A DNA stretch of 64,000 nt from Rhizobium sp. RCAM05350 (lineage in GTDB: Bacteria; Pseudomonadota; Alphaproteobacteria; Rhizobiales; Rhizobiaceae): the NCBI GenBank assembly GCA_024426085.1, contig CP087974.1, positions 744,001 through 808,000 of the forward strand, written 5' to 3'. The notes beneath the pieces are model-generated. The model made no database searches and was not told the origin of the DNA. It saw only the letters and a list, made by a program, of their open reading frames with translations. Positions 31,111-43,606 of the stretch are shown here, piece by piece. Both the position numbers and the translations under genes were made by a program. Positions within the stretch are counted from its first letter, which is position 1. The number at the start of each line of letters is the position of its first letter.

Positions 31111-32844
31111 ATGACAGGCATAAACAAGACTTCAAAAGCAATTTTCAACTCAGGCATCCAACTGATCGATGGCGTGATCTCCGGCGAGGCTTGGAACGGC
31201 AACAGCATCACCTACGCATTCCCGACACTCACCAGCCAGTATGATTATGCCGACCCGGCGGAGTTGAACAACAATTTCAGCGCGGTTTCGACGGCGCAAA
31301 AAAATGCAGCCCTGTTTGCCATGGAGCAATCCTCTGGAACCGCCGCCAATGACGGTTTTTCCGTCGAAGGGTTTACCAAGCTGTCGTTTGCAGCCGGCAG
31401 CGCAAGCAGCGCGACCCTGCGTTTCGCGCAATCCGACGAGGCAAGCCCAACCGCCTATGCCTATTACCCCGGCTCCACCGATTCCGCTGGCGATATCTGG
31501 TTCAGCAGGGAGTATGCCGGAACGATCAACGACTACCTCAAGCCGGTTGCCGGCAACTACGCCTGGCACACCCTCGTCCACGAACTGGGCCACGCGCTCG
31601 GCCTGAAGCACGGCCATGAGACCGATACTTATGGCGCAACACCGGCCCAGTACAATTCCATCGAATATACCGTCATGACCTATAACGGCTTCGTCGGAGA
31701 TGACGCCAATGGCTATCAGTATGAAGAATTCGGCGCACCGCAGACCTTCATGATGGCGGATATCGCAGCGCTGCAGCACATGTATGGCGCAGATTTCAAC
31801 ACCAAGAGCGGTAATACAATCTATAAATGGACACCCGCCAGCGGCAAGACCATCATCGACGGCGAGGTTGTGATCGCGCCCGGCGGAAACCGGATCTTCG
31901 CAACTCTTTGGGACGGTGGCGGCCGCGATACATTTGACCTCACCGCGTACAAGACCGCGATGAAGATCGATCTTCGCCCGGGCGGACATTCGACATTCAG
32001 TGCCGACCAGCTGTCCTTCCTGAACGGAGGGCCGAATGACGGTTATGCGCGCGGCAACATCTTCAATGCGCTGCTCTATCACGGCAACACCAAGTCACTG
32101 ATCGAGGACGTGAAGGCTGGCGCGGGCAATGACCAGATCACTGGCAACCAGGTTGCCAACACACTGTACGGCAATGGCGGTAACGACACTCTGAACGGAG
32201 ATGCCGGCAACGACACTCTGGTCGGTGGCGTCGGCGCCGACAGGCTCTACGGTGGCGCAGATACCGACATTGCCAGCTATGCAGGCGCCACGAAGGGCGT
32301 CGTGGCCAACCTCGCCACATCCACGGCGAACATCAACGACGCCAAGGGAGACATCTATTCGTCGATCGAAAGCCTGACGGGATCGAGCTACGCCGATAGG
32401 CTCTACGGCAATGCCGGGGGCAATAGACTGTCCGGCGGTGCAGGCAACGATCTACTCAGCGGAGCGGCCGGAAATGATCTGCTGATCGGAGGCGCCGGCG
32501 CGGATGATCTCTGCGGCGGCACCGGCGCCGACAGGTTCATCTTCTCGGCATCGAGCGAATCCACAGTCGCACCAGCCGGACGGGATAGTATCTTCGACTT
32601 CCTCGCCGCTCAGGGCGACAGGATCGACCTGTCCCGCATCGACGCCAATACGAAAATTGCCGGCGATCAGCCATTCACGTTCATCAACTCAAGTGGTTTC
32701 AGCTGCAAGGCCTCCGAACTCCGATACACGCAAACGGCCTCGGACACCTATATCTATGGTGACGTGAACGGTGATGGAAAATCCGATTTCATCCTTCATC
32801 TCGACGACGCCATCTCCATGCAAAAAGGCTATTTCGTTCTTTGA
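31111..32844 (+). CDS. Serralysin-type zinc metalloprotease with RTX repeats (peptidase M10B)
   Basis: Intact 577-residue secreted protease. No signal peptide, as expected for type I secretion. Zinc motif HELGHALGLKH (His157, Glu158, His161, His167) and a Met-turn in YTVMTYNG. Calcium-binding RTX nonapeptides occur near residues 340-385 (GNGGNDTLNGDAGNDTLVGG) and 430-470 (GGAGNDLLSGAAGNDLLIGG). A C-terminal M10_C-type secretion region follows (FDFLAAQGDRIDLSRID ... FVL). No ABC exporter, membrane fusion protein or inhibitor gene lies beside it, so it must use a transporter encoded elsewhere. Divergent from the redox/caspase cluster. Confidence 0.93.
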   Translation: MTGINKTSKAIFNSGIQLIDGVISGEAWNGNSITYAFPTLTSQYDYADPAELNNNFSAVSTAQKNAALFAMEQSSGTAANDGFSVEGFTKLSFAAGSASSATLRFAQSDEASPTAYAYYPGSTDSAGDIWFSREYAGTINDYLKPVAGNYAWHTLVHELGHALGLKHGHETDTYGATPAQYNSIEYTVMTYNGFVGDDANGYQYEEFGAPQTFMMADIAALQHMYGADFNTKSGNTIYKWTPASGKTIIDGEVVIAPGGNRIFATLWDGGGRDTFDLTAYKTAMKIDLRPGGHSTFSADQLSFLNGGPNDGYARGNIFNALLYHGNTKSLIEDVKAGAGNDQITGNQVANTLYGNGGNDTLNGDAGNDTLVGGVGADRLYGGADTDIASYAGATKGVVANLATSTANINDAKGDIYSSIESLTGSSYADRLYGNAGGNRLSGGAGNDLLSGAAGNDLLIGGAGADDLCGGTGADRFIFSASSESTVAPAGRDSIFDFLAAQGDRIDLSRIDANTKIAGDQPFTFINSSGFSCKASELRYTQTASDTYIYGDVNGDGKSDFILHLDDAISMQKGYFVL

Positions 32845-32873
32845 CGGCTGCCCACCCGGACTTCCGTGCAAAC

Positions 32874-32902
32874 AAAAAGGGCGGCCCGCAAGCCGCCCTT
32901 TT
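32874..32902. terminator. Bidirectional terminator between the metalloprotease and fpr
   Basis: AAAGGGCGGC (32876-32885) and GCCGCCCTTT (32892-32901) form a perfect 10-bp stem with a 6-base loop, with A- and T-runs on either side. The two genes converge here, so it ends transcripts from both strands. Confidence 0.9.
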
Positions 32903-32925
32903 GTAACCGATCTCGATAGAGAGAT

Positions 32926-33738
32926 TTAGCCGACGAACGCCCGTTCTATAACGAACTCGCCCGGCTTGTTGTTGGAGCCCTCGTTCAAACCGGCGGCTTC
33001 GAGAATTTCCTTGGTTTCCTTCAGCATCTCGGTCGAGCCGCAGATCATGCCGCGGTCAACGGCCGGGTCGAAGGCCGGAAGGCCAAGGTCGGAGAACATC
33101 TTGCCGTCGCGCATCAGGTTGGTGATACGGCCCTTGAACGGATAATCCTCGCGGGTCACCGTCGCATAGTGGCGCAGCTTGTCGCCGACGAGTTCGGCGA
33201 GGAATTCGTGGTTGCGGATTTCCTCGATCAGGTCGAAGCCGTATTTCAGTTCGGCAACGTCACGGGTCGTGTGGGTGAGGATGACTTCCTCGAACTTCTC
33301 AAAGGTTTCCGGATCGCGGATCAGGCTTGCAAACGGTGCAATGCCCGTGCCGGTCGAAAACATGTAGAGGCGCTTGCCGGGCGTCAGTGCATCGAGCACC
33401 AGCGTGCCTGTCGGCTTCTTGCGCATCAGCACCTGATCGCCGGGCTTGATGCTCTGCAGATGCGAGGTCAGCGGGCCATCCGGCACCTTGATCGAGAAGA
33501 ATTCGAGTTCCTCGTCCCAGGCCGGGCTGGCGATCGAATAGGCGCGATAGATCGGCTTGCCATCGACCATCAGGCCAATCATGGCGAACTCGCCCGAACG
33601 GAACCGGAATTCGGTCGGGCGCGTCATGCGGAAGCTGAACAGCCGGTCGGTATAATGCGTGACCTTCGTCACCGTTTCAGCGAACACGCCGGCGGGTACG
33701 GTTACGGCAAATTCTTCGATCTTGGCAGGAGCATTCAT
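32926..33738 (-). CDS. fpr: Ferredoxin/flavodoxin-NADP+ reductase
   Basis: FAD enzyme shuttling electrons between NADPH and ferredoxin or flavodoxin. Intact, about 270 aa from ATG 33738 (MNAPAKIEEFAV). It shows the FAD motif RAYSIASP, the NADP-binding region FSTGTGIAPFASL, GMICGSTEMLKETKEIL and the bacterial subclass ending EFVIERAFVG. Upstream in-frame codons to a TTG at 33768 are possible but less family-like. It lies after the sulfite-reductase operon on the same strand, separated by a large inverted repeat (33794-33843), and may supply its electrons. Confidence 0.94.
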   Translation of the reverse strand: MNAPAKIEEFAVTVPAGVFAETVTKVTHYTDRLFSFRMTRPTEFRFRSGEFAMIGLMVDGKPIYRAYSIASPAWDEELEFFSIKVPDGPLTSHLQSIKPGDQVLMRKKPTGTLVLDALTPGKRLYMFSTGTGIAPFASLIRDPETFEKFEEVILTHTTRDVAELKYGFDLIEEIRNHEFLAELVGDKLRHYATVTREDYPFKGRITNLMRDGKMFSDLGLPAFDPAVDRGMICGSTEMLKETKEILEAAGLNEGSNNKPGEFVIERAFVG

Positions 33739-33793
33739 TTCGGCGTCAGGTCCTGTAATGATGAGCAATTCTTTCAGGTATCAGCGGATATTC

Positions 33794-33843
33794 CAAAAGG
33801 CGCTGGTTTGGAAGCAATTCCGTTCCAATTATAGCGCCTTTTG
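33794..33843 (-). repeat. Nested inverted repeat between DUF934 gene and fpr
   Basis: CAAAAGGCGCT (33794-33804) and AGCGCCTTTTG (33833-33843) are perfect 11-base inverted arms around 28 bases, and the interior holds a second pair TTGGAA/TTCCAA. On the minus strand it ends in CCTTTTGG, so it may terminate the cys operon. A TATAAT on the minus strand (33828-33833) overlaps the upstream arm and could be the fpr -10 box; no good -35 was seen. Confidence 0.7.
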
Positions 33844-33875
33844 CAGATTGATGCGTGCTTCAGTATGTCGTGGGC

Positions 33876-34371
33876 TCAGGAAACCCGGCGCCAGCTGTAG
33901 GATTTCGCATCCGCCGACGGTTTGGCTGTCGGCTGGTAGTGGTTGTCGATACCGGGCAGCCGCCCTTCGGACAGACGCTTCAGAGCCGTTTCGTTGCTGA
34001 CGGCAAAACTATCGATGCCACAGCGCAGCATCAGCGGCACCTGGTCGATCAAGACGTCACCGACAGCACGGATTTCCTTGCCGTAGCCGAGACGAACGCA
34101 GCAGCGATGCATGGCTGAAGGCCCGGCCATCATTGAAGGCCGGGAAAGCCACGGCAATCAGCGACACCTGCTCCAGAAACGGCTGCAGCCGCGTCACATC
34201 ATCGGCGGGGTTGACCAGCACACCGAGACCGCTGTCGCCAGACGATGCCTTTTCAAGAAAAGCATCGATGCCGAGAATGGCTTTCTCGTTCGAGCCGGCC
34301 TTGGTTTCCTCGGTTTCGACAACCCAGGGGTCGTCCGTCACGAAACCGGTTTCTTTCCAGATCTGTGTCAT
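33876..34371 (-). CDS. DUF934 family protein of the sulfite-reduction operon, one frameshift
   Basis: DUF934 proteins are encoded next to assimilatory siroheme sulfite reductases in proteobacteria and are needed for or assist reduction; their biochemistry is not settled. Start MTQIWKETGFVTDDPW at 34371. LGVLVNPADDVTRLQPFLEQVSLIAVAFPAFNDGRAFSHASLLR is in one frame, and RLGYGKEIRAVGDVLIDQVPLMLRCGIDSFAV in the next, with a base missing near 34098. Corrected length is about 165 aa. It follows the reductase gene by 17 bp. Confidence 0.88.
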
Positions 34372-34388
34372 ATGCTTGTCCTTGAACC

Positions 34389-36063
<1,675 letters not shown>

Positions 36064-36077
36064 CGGTCTACTTTTCC

Positions 36078-36392
36078 TTAAGCCGCGTGCACGGGGCCGG
36101 TCAGGCCCTTGTATCCCGGCGCATAATCGATCGTCGGGCCTTCGGCACGAACGCGCTCGCGCATACGCAAGGGCCGCAATACGCCTGCCACTTCTTCAAT
36201 ATCAATGACATTCACGTCAACCACCTTGTTATCGGCAAACGCGGCCTTGCCGGTTGCTTCAAGAGCGGTGACCGCTTCGGCATGGCGGGCGACAAACGCG
36301 TCCTGCAGCGATTCCACCCAGTTTCCCGAGGCATCGAGCCAGACGGAAATGCCGTCGGACAGGCGGTTTGCGGTCAATACCTTGTCGGCCAT
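36078..36392 (-). CDS. DUF2849 family protein
   Basis: Intact 104-residue protein, MADKVLTANRLSDGISVWLDASGNWVE..., of the DUF2849 family found almost only between cysG and the siroheme sulfite reductase in alphaproteobacteria. Function is unknown. It is soluble, with no signal peptide and no cysteines. It begins 1 base after the cysG stop and ends 14 bp before the reductase start, so it is translated as part of the cys operon. An accessory role in siroheme delivery or electron supply is inference. Confidence 0.88.
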   Translation of the reverse strand: MADKVLTANRLSDGISVWLDASGNWVESLQDAFVARHAEAVTALEATGKAAFADNKVVDVNVIDIEEVAGVLRPLRMRERVRAEGPTIDYAPGYKGLTGPVHAA

Positions 36393-36393
36393 G

Positions 36394-37857
<1,464 letters not shown>

Positions 37858-38103
37858 AACGTGGGAATCTGATCCTGTTACAGGTTCTGGGGAATATCCC
37901 CTTTATACCGGGAAAATTGAAGAAACAGAAATTCCGATGCCTTTGCAGGCGGATATTCTTTTGCTCGACTTCAGCATAAATTGAGCAAATATCACCGGCT
38001 ATGACGGTACGGCAACAGTCTACGTGAGCGATCATCCGGCATTGCCTATTCCGGCCGATATCCGTTAAATGCCGTCATTCCCATAGACCGGAGCCATGCG
38101 CCG
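37858..38103. promoter_or_regulatory. Intergenic region upstream of cysG and of the deaminase gene
   Basis: 246 bases between divergent genes. It contains a small stem GGGGA/TCCCC (37889-37901) near the cysG start and TTTGCTC...GAGCAAA inverted arms about 90 bases further upstream. No confident promoter boxes or CysB-type site could be assigned. Confidence 0.4.
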
Positions 38104-38690
38104 ATGAAGAATTCCGACCTTGCAGACCGCCTGCTGACCGTCATCGAAACGGACATCCTTCCTTTGACGGAAAAAGGCGTTGCTGCCGGCAACAAGGTTT
38201 TCGGAGCGGCCATCCTGCGCAAATCGGACCTGTCTCTGGTGATCGCCGAAACCAACAACGAGACGGAAAATCCGCTGTGGCATGGCGAGGTGCATACGCT
38301 GAAGCGCTTTTACGAGGCGCGGAAAAGCCGGACACCAAAGACCTGATCTTCCTCTCCACCCATGAACCCTGTTCTATGTGCCTCTCGGCCATCACCTGGG
38401 CAGGTTTCGACAATTTCTACTACTTCTTCAGCCACGAGGATTCGCGCGATGCTTTCTCGATCCCGCACGACCTGAAAATCCTCAAAGAGGTTTTCCGGCT
38501 CGATCCCGGCGATTATGCCAAGACCAATGCCTTCTGGCGGTCGTCCTCGATCGCCGATCTGGTGGCGACATCGGATGAAGCCGACAAGACGGCGCTCCGG
38601 GCACAGGACCAGCGCATTCGTGCAAAATATCAGTCGCTGTCGGATACCTACCAGTCCGGCAAGGACGACAACGCCATTCCGATGAATTGA
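38104..38690 (+). CDS. Nucleoside/cytidine deaminase-like protein, one frameshift
   Basis: Zinc deaminase fold with the HxE motif in LWHGEVHTLKRF and the PCxxC motif in STHEPCSMCLSAITWAG. Together these bind zinc and activate water for deamination of a base or nucleotide. The C-terminal half (YYFFSHEDSRDAFSIPHDLKIL...) is characteristic of a rhizobial subgroup. A base is missing near 38322, just after HTLKRFYE. Corrected length is about 196 aa. The substrate is not known. It ends 5 bp before mazG. Confidence 0.85.
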
Positions 38691-38695
38691 GCCCC

Positions 38696-39529
38696 ATGCA
38701 GCCCTCCAAGGATATCACCCGCCTGCTCGACATCATGGAAGCCCTGCGCCAGCCGGAAACGGGTTGCCCCTGGGACATCGTCCAGACCTTCGAGACCATC
38801 AAGCCCTATACGCTTGAGGAAGCCTATGAGGTTGCCCGACGCGATCGAGCGCGGCGATATGGACGATCTCTGCGACGAGCTCGGAGATCTGCTGCTGCAG
38901 GTGGTTTTTCACGCCCGCATGGCCGAGGAAGCCGGCGATTTCGCCTTCGGCGATGTGGTCGAGGCAATCACCCGAAAGATGATCCGCCGTCATCCGCATG
39001 TCTTTGCCCGATCAGGCGTAGATACGCCCCAGGCCGTGAAACTGCAGTGGGACGAGATCAAGCAGGCGGAAAAAGCCGAGCGCCGTGAGCGGCGAGAAAG
39101 CGCGACCTGCCGGAGGATGTCGACAAGGGGCATCTCGGCTCTGTCCAGCGCAGCTTTCCGGCACTGGTCGAAGCCTTGAAGCTACAGGAGCGGGCAGCCA
39201 AGGTCGGCTTCGACTGGTCCTCACCCGAACCGATCCTCGACAAGATCGAGGAAGAGATCGCCGAACTGCGCGAAGCCCTGGCGTCGAACGACAAGGAAAA
39301 GGTGGCGGACGAACTCGGCGACCTGATCTTTGCCGTCGTCAATATCGGCCGCCATGTCGGCGCCGATCCCCGAAATGCGCTGCGCGGTACAAACACCAAA
39401 TTCCGCCGCCGCTTTGCGCATATCGAGACGGAGCTGGAGGCGGCGGGAGAAACGCTGGACGCGGCAACGCTGGAGCGGATGGAAGAGCTCTGGCAGGCAG
39501 CCAAGGCAATCGAGCGGCAGCTGACATGA
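38696..39529 (+). CDS. mazG: Nucleoside triphosphate pyrophosphohydrolase MazG, two frameshifts
   Basis: MazG hydrolyses NTPs/dNTPs to monophosphates and is linked to removal of damaged nucleotides. The MazG domain occurs twice, with metal-binding ExxE...ExxD patterns: CDELGDLLLQVVFHARMAEE in the first half and EEEIAELREAL...VADELGDLIFAVVNIGRH in the second. Start ATG 38696 (MQPSKDITRLLDIMEALRQPETGCPWD). An extra C near 38836 and a break near 39090 divide it into three frames. Corrected length is about 277 aa, typical for the family. Confidence 0.92.
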
Positions 39530-39540
39530 CATATTGCAAT

Positions 39541-39574
39541 GCATTGACCTAACGGCATGCCGTTACGTCAATGC
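39541..39574. repeat. 34-bp near-perfect palindrome between mazG and hflX
   Basis: GCATTGACCTAACGGCAT and its mirror GCCGTTACGTCAATGC make a dyad with a single C/C mismatch; the inner 16 bases (TAACGGCATGCCGTTA) are perfectly palindromic. It lies in the 57-bp gap between two convergent genes. There is no T-tract, so it is not a standard terminator. Confidence 0.9.
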
Positions 39575-39586
39575 TCATTTCAGGAA

Positions 39587-40913
39587 CTACCAGTCCTGCG
39601 CCGCGGCTTTCGGACCATTGCCGAGACGCCGTTCGAGTTCTTCCGATCTGCTTGGCGTCATGCGCAGATCCAGACTGACGGAACCGTCTTCCATGTCTTC
39701 GCGGCCATCGACCATAGTGTGTTCGTAAACCCACGACAGCAATTGCAGCTTGCTGGCCGGCAGGACGACATTGCATTCCATCAAGACGCCGGACAGACGC
39801 TTGTTGATCTCGTCAAGAAGGTGATCGGCACCCTCGCCCGTGACGGCTGAAACGGCGACGGTGTTTTCGCTGTTTGTGGCCTTTTGCACGAGGCTTTCAT
39901 GGGCTTCGGAATCGAGCAGATCGACCTTATTCCAGACCTCGATGATCCGTTCCGAACGGGCCTTCTCGTCGATGCCGAGATCGGTGAGGATGCGCAGCAC
40001 GTCCTGTGCCTGGACCTGATTGTCGGGATCGGCAAGATCGCGCACATGCAGGATCAGATCGGCTTCCAGCACTTCTTCCAGCGTCGCACGGAAGGCGGCG
40101 ACCAGATGGGTGGGCAGGTCGGAGATGAAGCCGACGGTGTCGGACAGCATGACCATGCGGCCATGCGGCAGCTTCATGCGGCGCAGCGTCGGGTCGAGCG
40201 TGGCAAACAACATGTCTTCGGCGAGAACGCCGGCACCGGTGATGCGGTTGAACAGCGTCGATTTGCCGGCATTGGTATAGCCGACGAGGGCCACGATCGG
40301 GTGCGGAACCTTCTTGCGCTTGGCACGATGAAGCTGGCGGGTGCGGCGCACCTGCTCCAGCTCCTTCTCGAGCTTGACGATCTTTTCCTGCAAAAGCCGA
40401 CGGTCGGCTTCGATCTGGGTTTCACCCGGACCACCCATGAAGCCCGCACCACCGCGCTGGCGTTCCAAGTGGGTCCAACTGCGCACCAGGCGGCCTTTCT
40501 GATAATTCAGATGGGCTAGATCGACCTGCAGCGTACCTTCCTTGGTGGAAGCGCGGCGGCCGAAGATTTCGAGAATGAGACCGGTCCGGTCGATGACCTT
40601 GCAGTTCCATTCCTTTTCAAGATTGCGCTGCTGAACCGGGGTGAGCGGATGGTCGATGATGACAAGACCAGCATTGTGCTCGCTGAGCAGATGGCCGATT
40701 TCCTCGATCTTGCCGCTGCCGAGCAATGTGCCCGGCTTCGGCTGGGCGACGGGCACGATCATGCCGTGCACAACTTCGAGGTCGATAGCGAGCGCAAGCC
40801 CGATCGTCTCTTCCAGCCGGCTTTCGTCGCTGCTGCGTCGAAGTCGCTGCGATAATCTCGGCGTTCTGTCTGCCCGTCTTTTTCAGGACTGGGACGATGA
40901 CAACGGCGCGCAT
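39587..40913 (-). CDS. hflX: GTPase HflX, one frameshift; true start uncertain
   Basis: HflX is a ribosome-binding GTPase that rescues or splits stalled 50S/70S particles under stress. It shows GTLLGSGKIEEIG, GGPGETQIEADRRLL, then the G domain: GYTNAGKSTLFN (G1), DTVGFISDLPTHLV (G3) and NKVDLLD (G4). One break near 40855 separates the first 20 residues (MRAVVIVPVLKKTGRQ). The coding-like frame continues upstream (TKRDTKSASIIPELEKLRDD) to an ATT near 40973 without ATG, GTG or TTG, so initiation there is unclear. It follows hfq, the usual pairing. Confidence 0.92.
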
Positions 40914-40991
40914 GTCATCACGAAGCTTTTCAAGCTCCGGGATGATCGACGCCGATTTGGTATCACGTTTGGTAATGTGTCTTGTATCCCG

Positions 40992-41234
40992 TCAGGATGC
41001 GGATTCTTCGCTCTCGAACATCTGCATCGGCTGGCCCGGCATGATTGTCGAGATCGCGTGCTTGTATACGAGCTGGGAATGCCCGTCACGCCGCAAAAGC
41101 ACACAGAAATTGTCAAAAGACGTGACAACGCCCGTCAGTTTCACACCATTGATAAGAAATATCGTCAGAGATATCTTCTGCTTGCGGACGGTGTTGAGAA
41201 AAGATCCTTGCAAGTTCTGAGAACGTTCCGCCAT
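40992..41234 (-). CDS. hfq: RNA chaperone Hfq
   Basis: Intact 80-residue Sm-like protein that pairs small RNAs with mRNAs. It has both Sm motifs: [21 protein letters not shown], then [13 protein letters not shown] and [13 protein letters not shown], the KHA/YKHAI motif being diagnostic. The proximal-face Gln, the distal-face residues and a short acidic C-terminus (ESEESAS) are present, as in rhizobia. It lies between dat and hflX on the minus strand. Confidence 0.98.
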   Translation of the reverse strand: MAERSQNLQGSFLNTVRKQKISLTIFLINGVKLTGVVTSFDNFCVLLRRDGHSQLVYKHAISTIMPGQPMQMFESEESAS

Positions 41235-41345
41235 AGCGCCGCTTCTTTCTTATTTTCCGGTTCGATTTAACCGGTTGATTATACAATCTGAATAGCCCGA
41301 ACGCTGAAAAAAACTCGTCTTTAAAGCGTCCCCCCGGATTTGGTA

Positions 41346-42208
41346 TCAAATCGCGGTCTTTTCCGCAATGTCGAAAAAGGCTTCACGAATTTTCTGTGAC
41401 ACACTGCCCGGATGGCCGTTGGCGATGGTTTTACCGTTAACAGCAACAACCGGAAAGCAGATGCTGGTGGCTGCCGTGATGAAAACCTCCGCGCTTCCAG
41501 CATGTCCTCGATGGAAAACGCCTGCTCGACAATCTCCAAACCGATCGCCGCGGTCACGTCCTTCAGGGTCGTCCGGGTGATCCCGCGTAGGATACCATGC
41601 TCTGCATGCCGGGTCCGCAGCCGGCCGTCCTTATCGACGATCCAGACATTGGTCGCAGCTCCCTCCTTCACCGTACCGTCGGCATCGACAAAGATCGCCT
41701 CCTGGGCGCCCTCCTCCTTGGCGGCCTGCCGAGCCAGCACATTCGGCAGCAACCCGACGGACTTGATATCGACACGATCCCAGCGGTTTTCAGGAACAGT
41801 GATGGCGCTGATGCCCAGAGCATTCTTCCTGGCAATCACCGACGCGTCGGTTCGTTTCGCGGTGACCACGATGGTCGATGGCGTATCGGCCGCCGGAAAG
41901 ACATGGTCCCGGCGCGCAGCACCGCGCGTCACCTGCAGATAGAACAGGCCGTTCTTCACCCTGTTGCGGCGCGCGACCTCGCGAATGACGAGGACGAGTG
42001 CAGACCGTGACATCGGCCATGCCATCCGCAGTTCGCTCATTGACCGGTCGAGCCGATCGAGGTGCCGCGTCAAATCGACGATGAAGCCATGGCGGATCTC
42101 GCAGACCTCATAGACGCCATCGGCGAACTGGAAGCCGCGATCCTCGATATGAACAGCAGCTTCGGTATGACGCCGGTAGGCGCCGTTGACATAGGCAATG
42201 CGCGACAT
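41346..42208 (-). CDS. dat: D-amino-acid aminotransferase (class IV PLP), one frameshift
   Basis: Class IV aminotransferase, probably D-alanine/D-glutamate interconversion for peptidoglycan. Start MSRIAYVNGAYRRHTEAAVHIEDRG at 42208. It shows GFQFADGVYEVCEI, YLQVTRGAARRDHVFP, the PLP lysine in RVDIKSVGLLPNVLARQ, EAIFVDADGTVKEGAATNVWIV and GILRGITR. A base is missing near 41505; the corrected end is EVFITAATSICFPVVAVNGKTIANG...IAEKTAI and stops at 41346. About 287 aa. Branched-chain transaminase or aminodeoxychorismate lyase are relatives, but the motif set fits DAAT best. Confidence 0.88.
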
Positions 42209-42242
42209 GGACGACCTGTCTTAGAAATATAAAAATCGGTTT

Positions 42243-43606
42243 TCAGACGCCGAGCGACTTCAGCTTGCGGTGAAGCGCCGAACGCTCCATGCCGACAAAC
42301 TCTGCCGTGCGGGAAATATTGCCGCCAAAACGGTTGATCTGGGCGATCAGATAATCCCGCTCAAACATTTCACGCGCTTCACGCAGCGGCAGCGTCATGA
42401 TGTGATGATCGCCCTGCGCTGATATCTTCGGCAGGCTGTCGCCGACTTCGCTCGGCAGCATGTCGGCGGAGATCGTGGTATCCGGACCGTCGCTGCGGGC
42501 AAGAATCATCAGACGCTCGATATTGTTGCGCAATTGCCGGATATTGCCCGGCCAGTCATGCGACTGCAGCACGGCCAGCGCGTCATCGCCGATCTTGCGG
42601 GTGCGGATACCCGCCTGCTCACTGATCTGGCGCATGAACATATCGACCAGAAACGGAATATCCTCGCGCCTTTCCGCCAGCGCCGGCACGCGGACTGGAA
42701 TGACGGCCAGCCGGTGATAGAGATCCTCATGAAGCGCCTTCGGCGATCTGGCTTTCGAGATTGTAGGCGGTCGAGGAAATGATGCGAACATCGACCTTGA
42801 CGCGCTTGGAGCCGCCGACCCGTTCGAACTGCTGGTCGACGAGCACGCGCAGGATTTTGTTCTGCGTCTCGCGCGGCATCTCGCCAACTTCGTCGAGATA
42901 GAGCATGCCGCCATGCGCCTCCTCAAGCGCGCCGGTCTTGCGCGGCTGGCCCGGCGTTCCCTCGGTTCCGAACAGCGCCATTTCCATCCGGTCCGGCGTG
43001 ATCGCCGCGGCGTTCAGCGCCACGAAGGGACCGCCTGCCCGCGAGGATTTACGGTGGATCATCCGGGCGACCAGTTCCTTACCCGAGCCGGATGGACCGT
43101 GGATCATGATACGGCTGTTGGTCGGAGCAACCTTCTCGATGGTCTGGCGCAACTGCGAAACGGCGACCGAAGTTCCGATCAGCTCAACCGGATCGCCGGA
43201 GCGTTTCTTCAGTTCGGTGACTTCCTTCTTCAACTTGGAGTTTTCCAGCGCCCGCTCGGCAATCAGGATCAAGCGGTCGGCCTTGAAGGGTTTTTCGATG
43301 AAGTCATAGGCGCCACGGCGGATCGCCCGAAACGGCGGTCTCGATATTGCCATGCCCGGAAATCATCACGACTGGCAGATCGGGATAACGGCTCTTGATC
43401 TCGTCAAGCAATGCCAGGCCATCGAGCCGGCTGCCCTGCATCCAGATATCGAGGAAGACGAGGCGCGGGACGCGATCGCTGATGGCAGCAAGCGCGCTGT
43501 CGCTGTCGAATGCCGTGCGGGTTTCATGTCCCTCGTCGGACAGAATGCCGGAGACGATCTCGCGAATGTCTTCTTCGTCGTCCACAACCAGAATGTCAGC
43601 CGCCAT
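42243..43606 (-). CDS. ntrX: Nitrogen/redox response regulator NtrX, two frameshifts
   Basis: Receiver domain with acidic pocket VVDDEEDI and phospho-Asp about 53 in LVFLDIWM; AAA+ domain with GPSGSGKELVARMIH and YLDEVGEM; C-terminal Fis-type helix-turn-helix (GGNISRTAEFVGMERSALHRKLKSLGV). The sigma-54 GAFTGA loop is replaced by GTEGTPGQPRKTGALEEA, so direct sigma-54 activation is unlikely, as for other alphaproteobacterial NtrX. Breaks lie near 43328 and 42736. Start ATG 43606 overlaps the ntrY end. Corrected length is about 454 aa. Confidence 0.93.
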
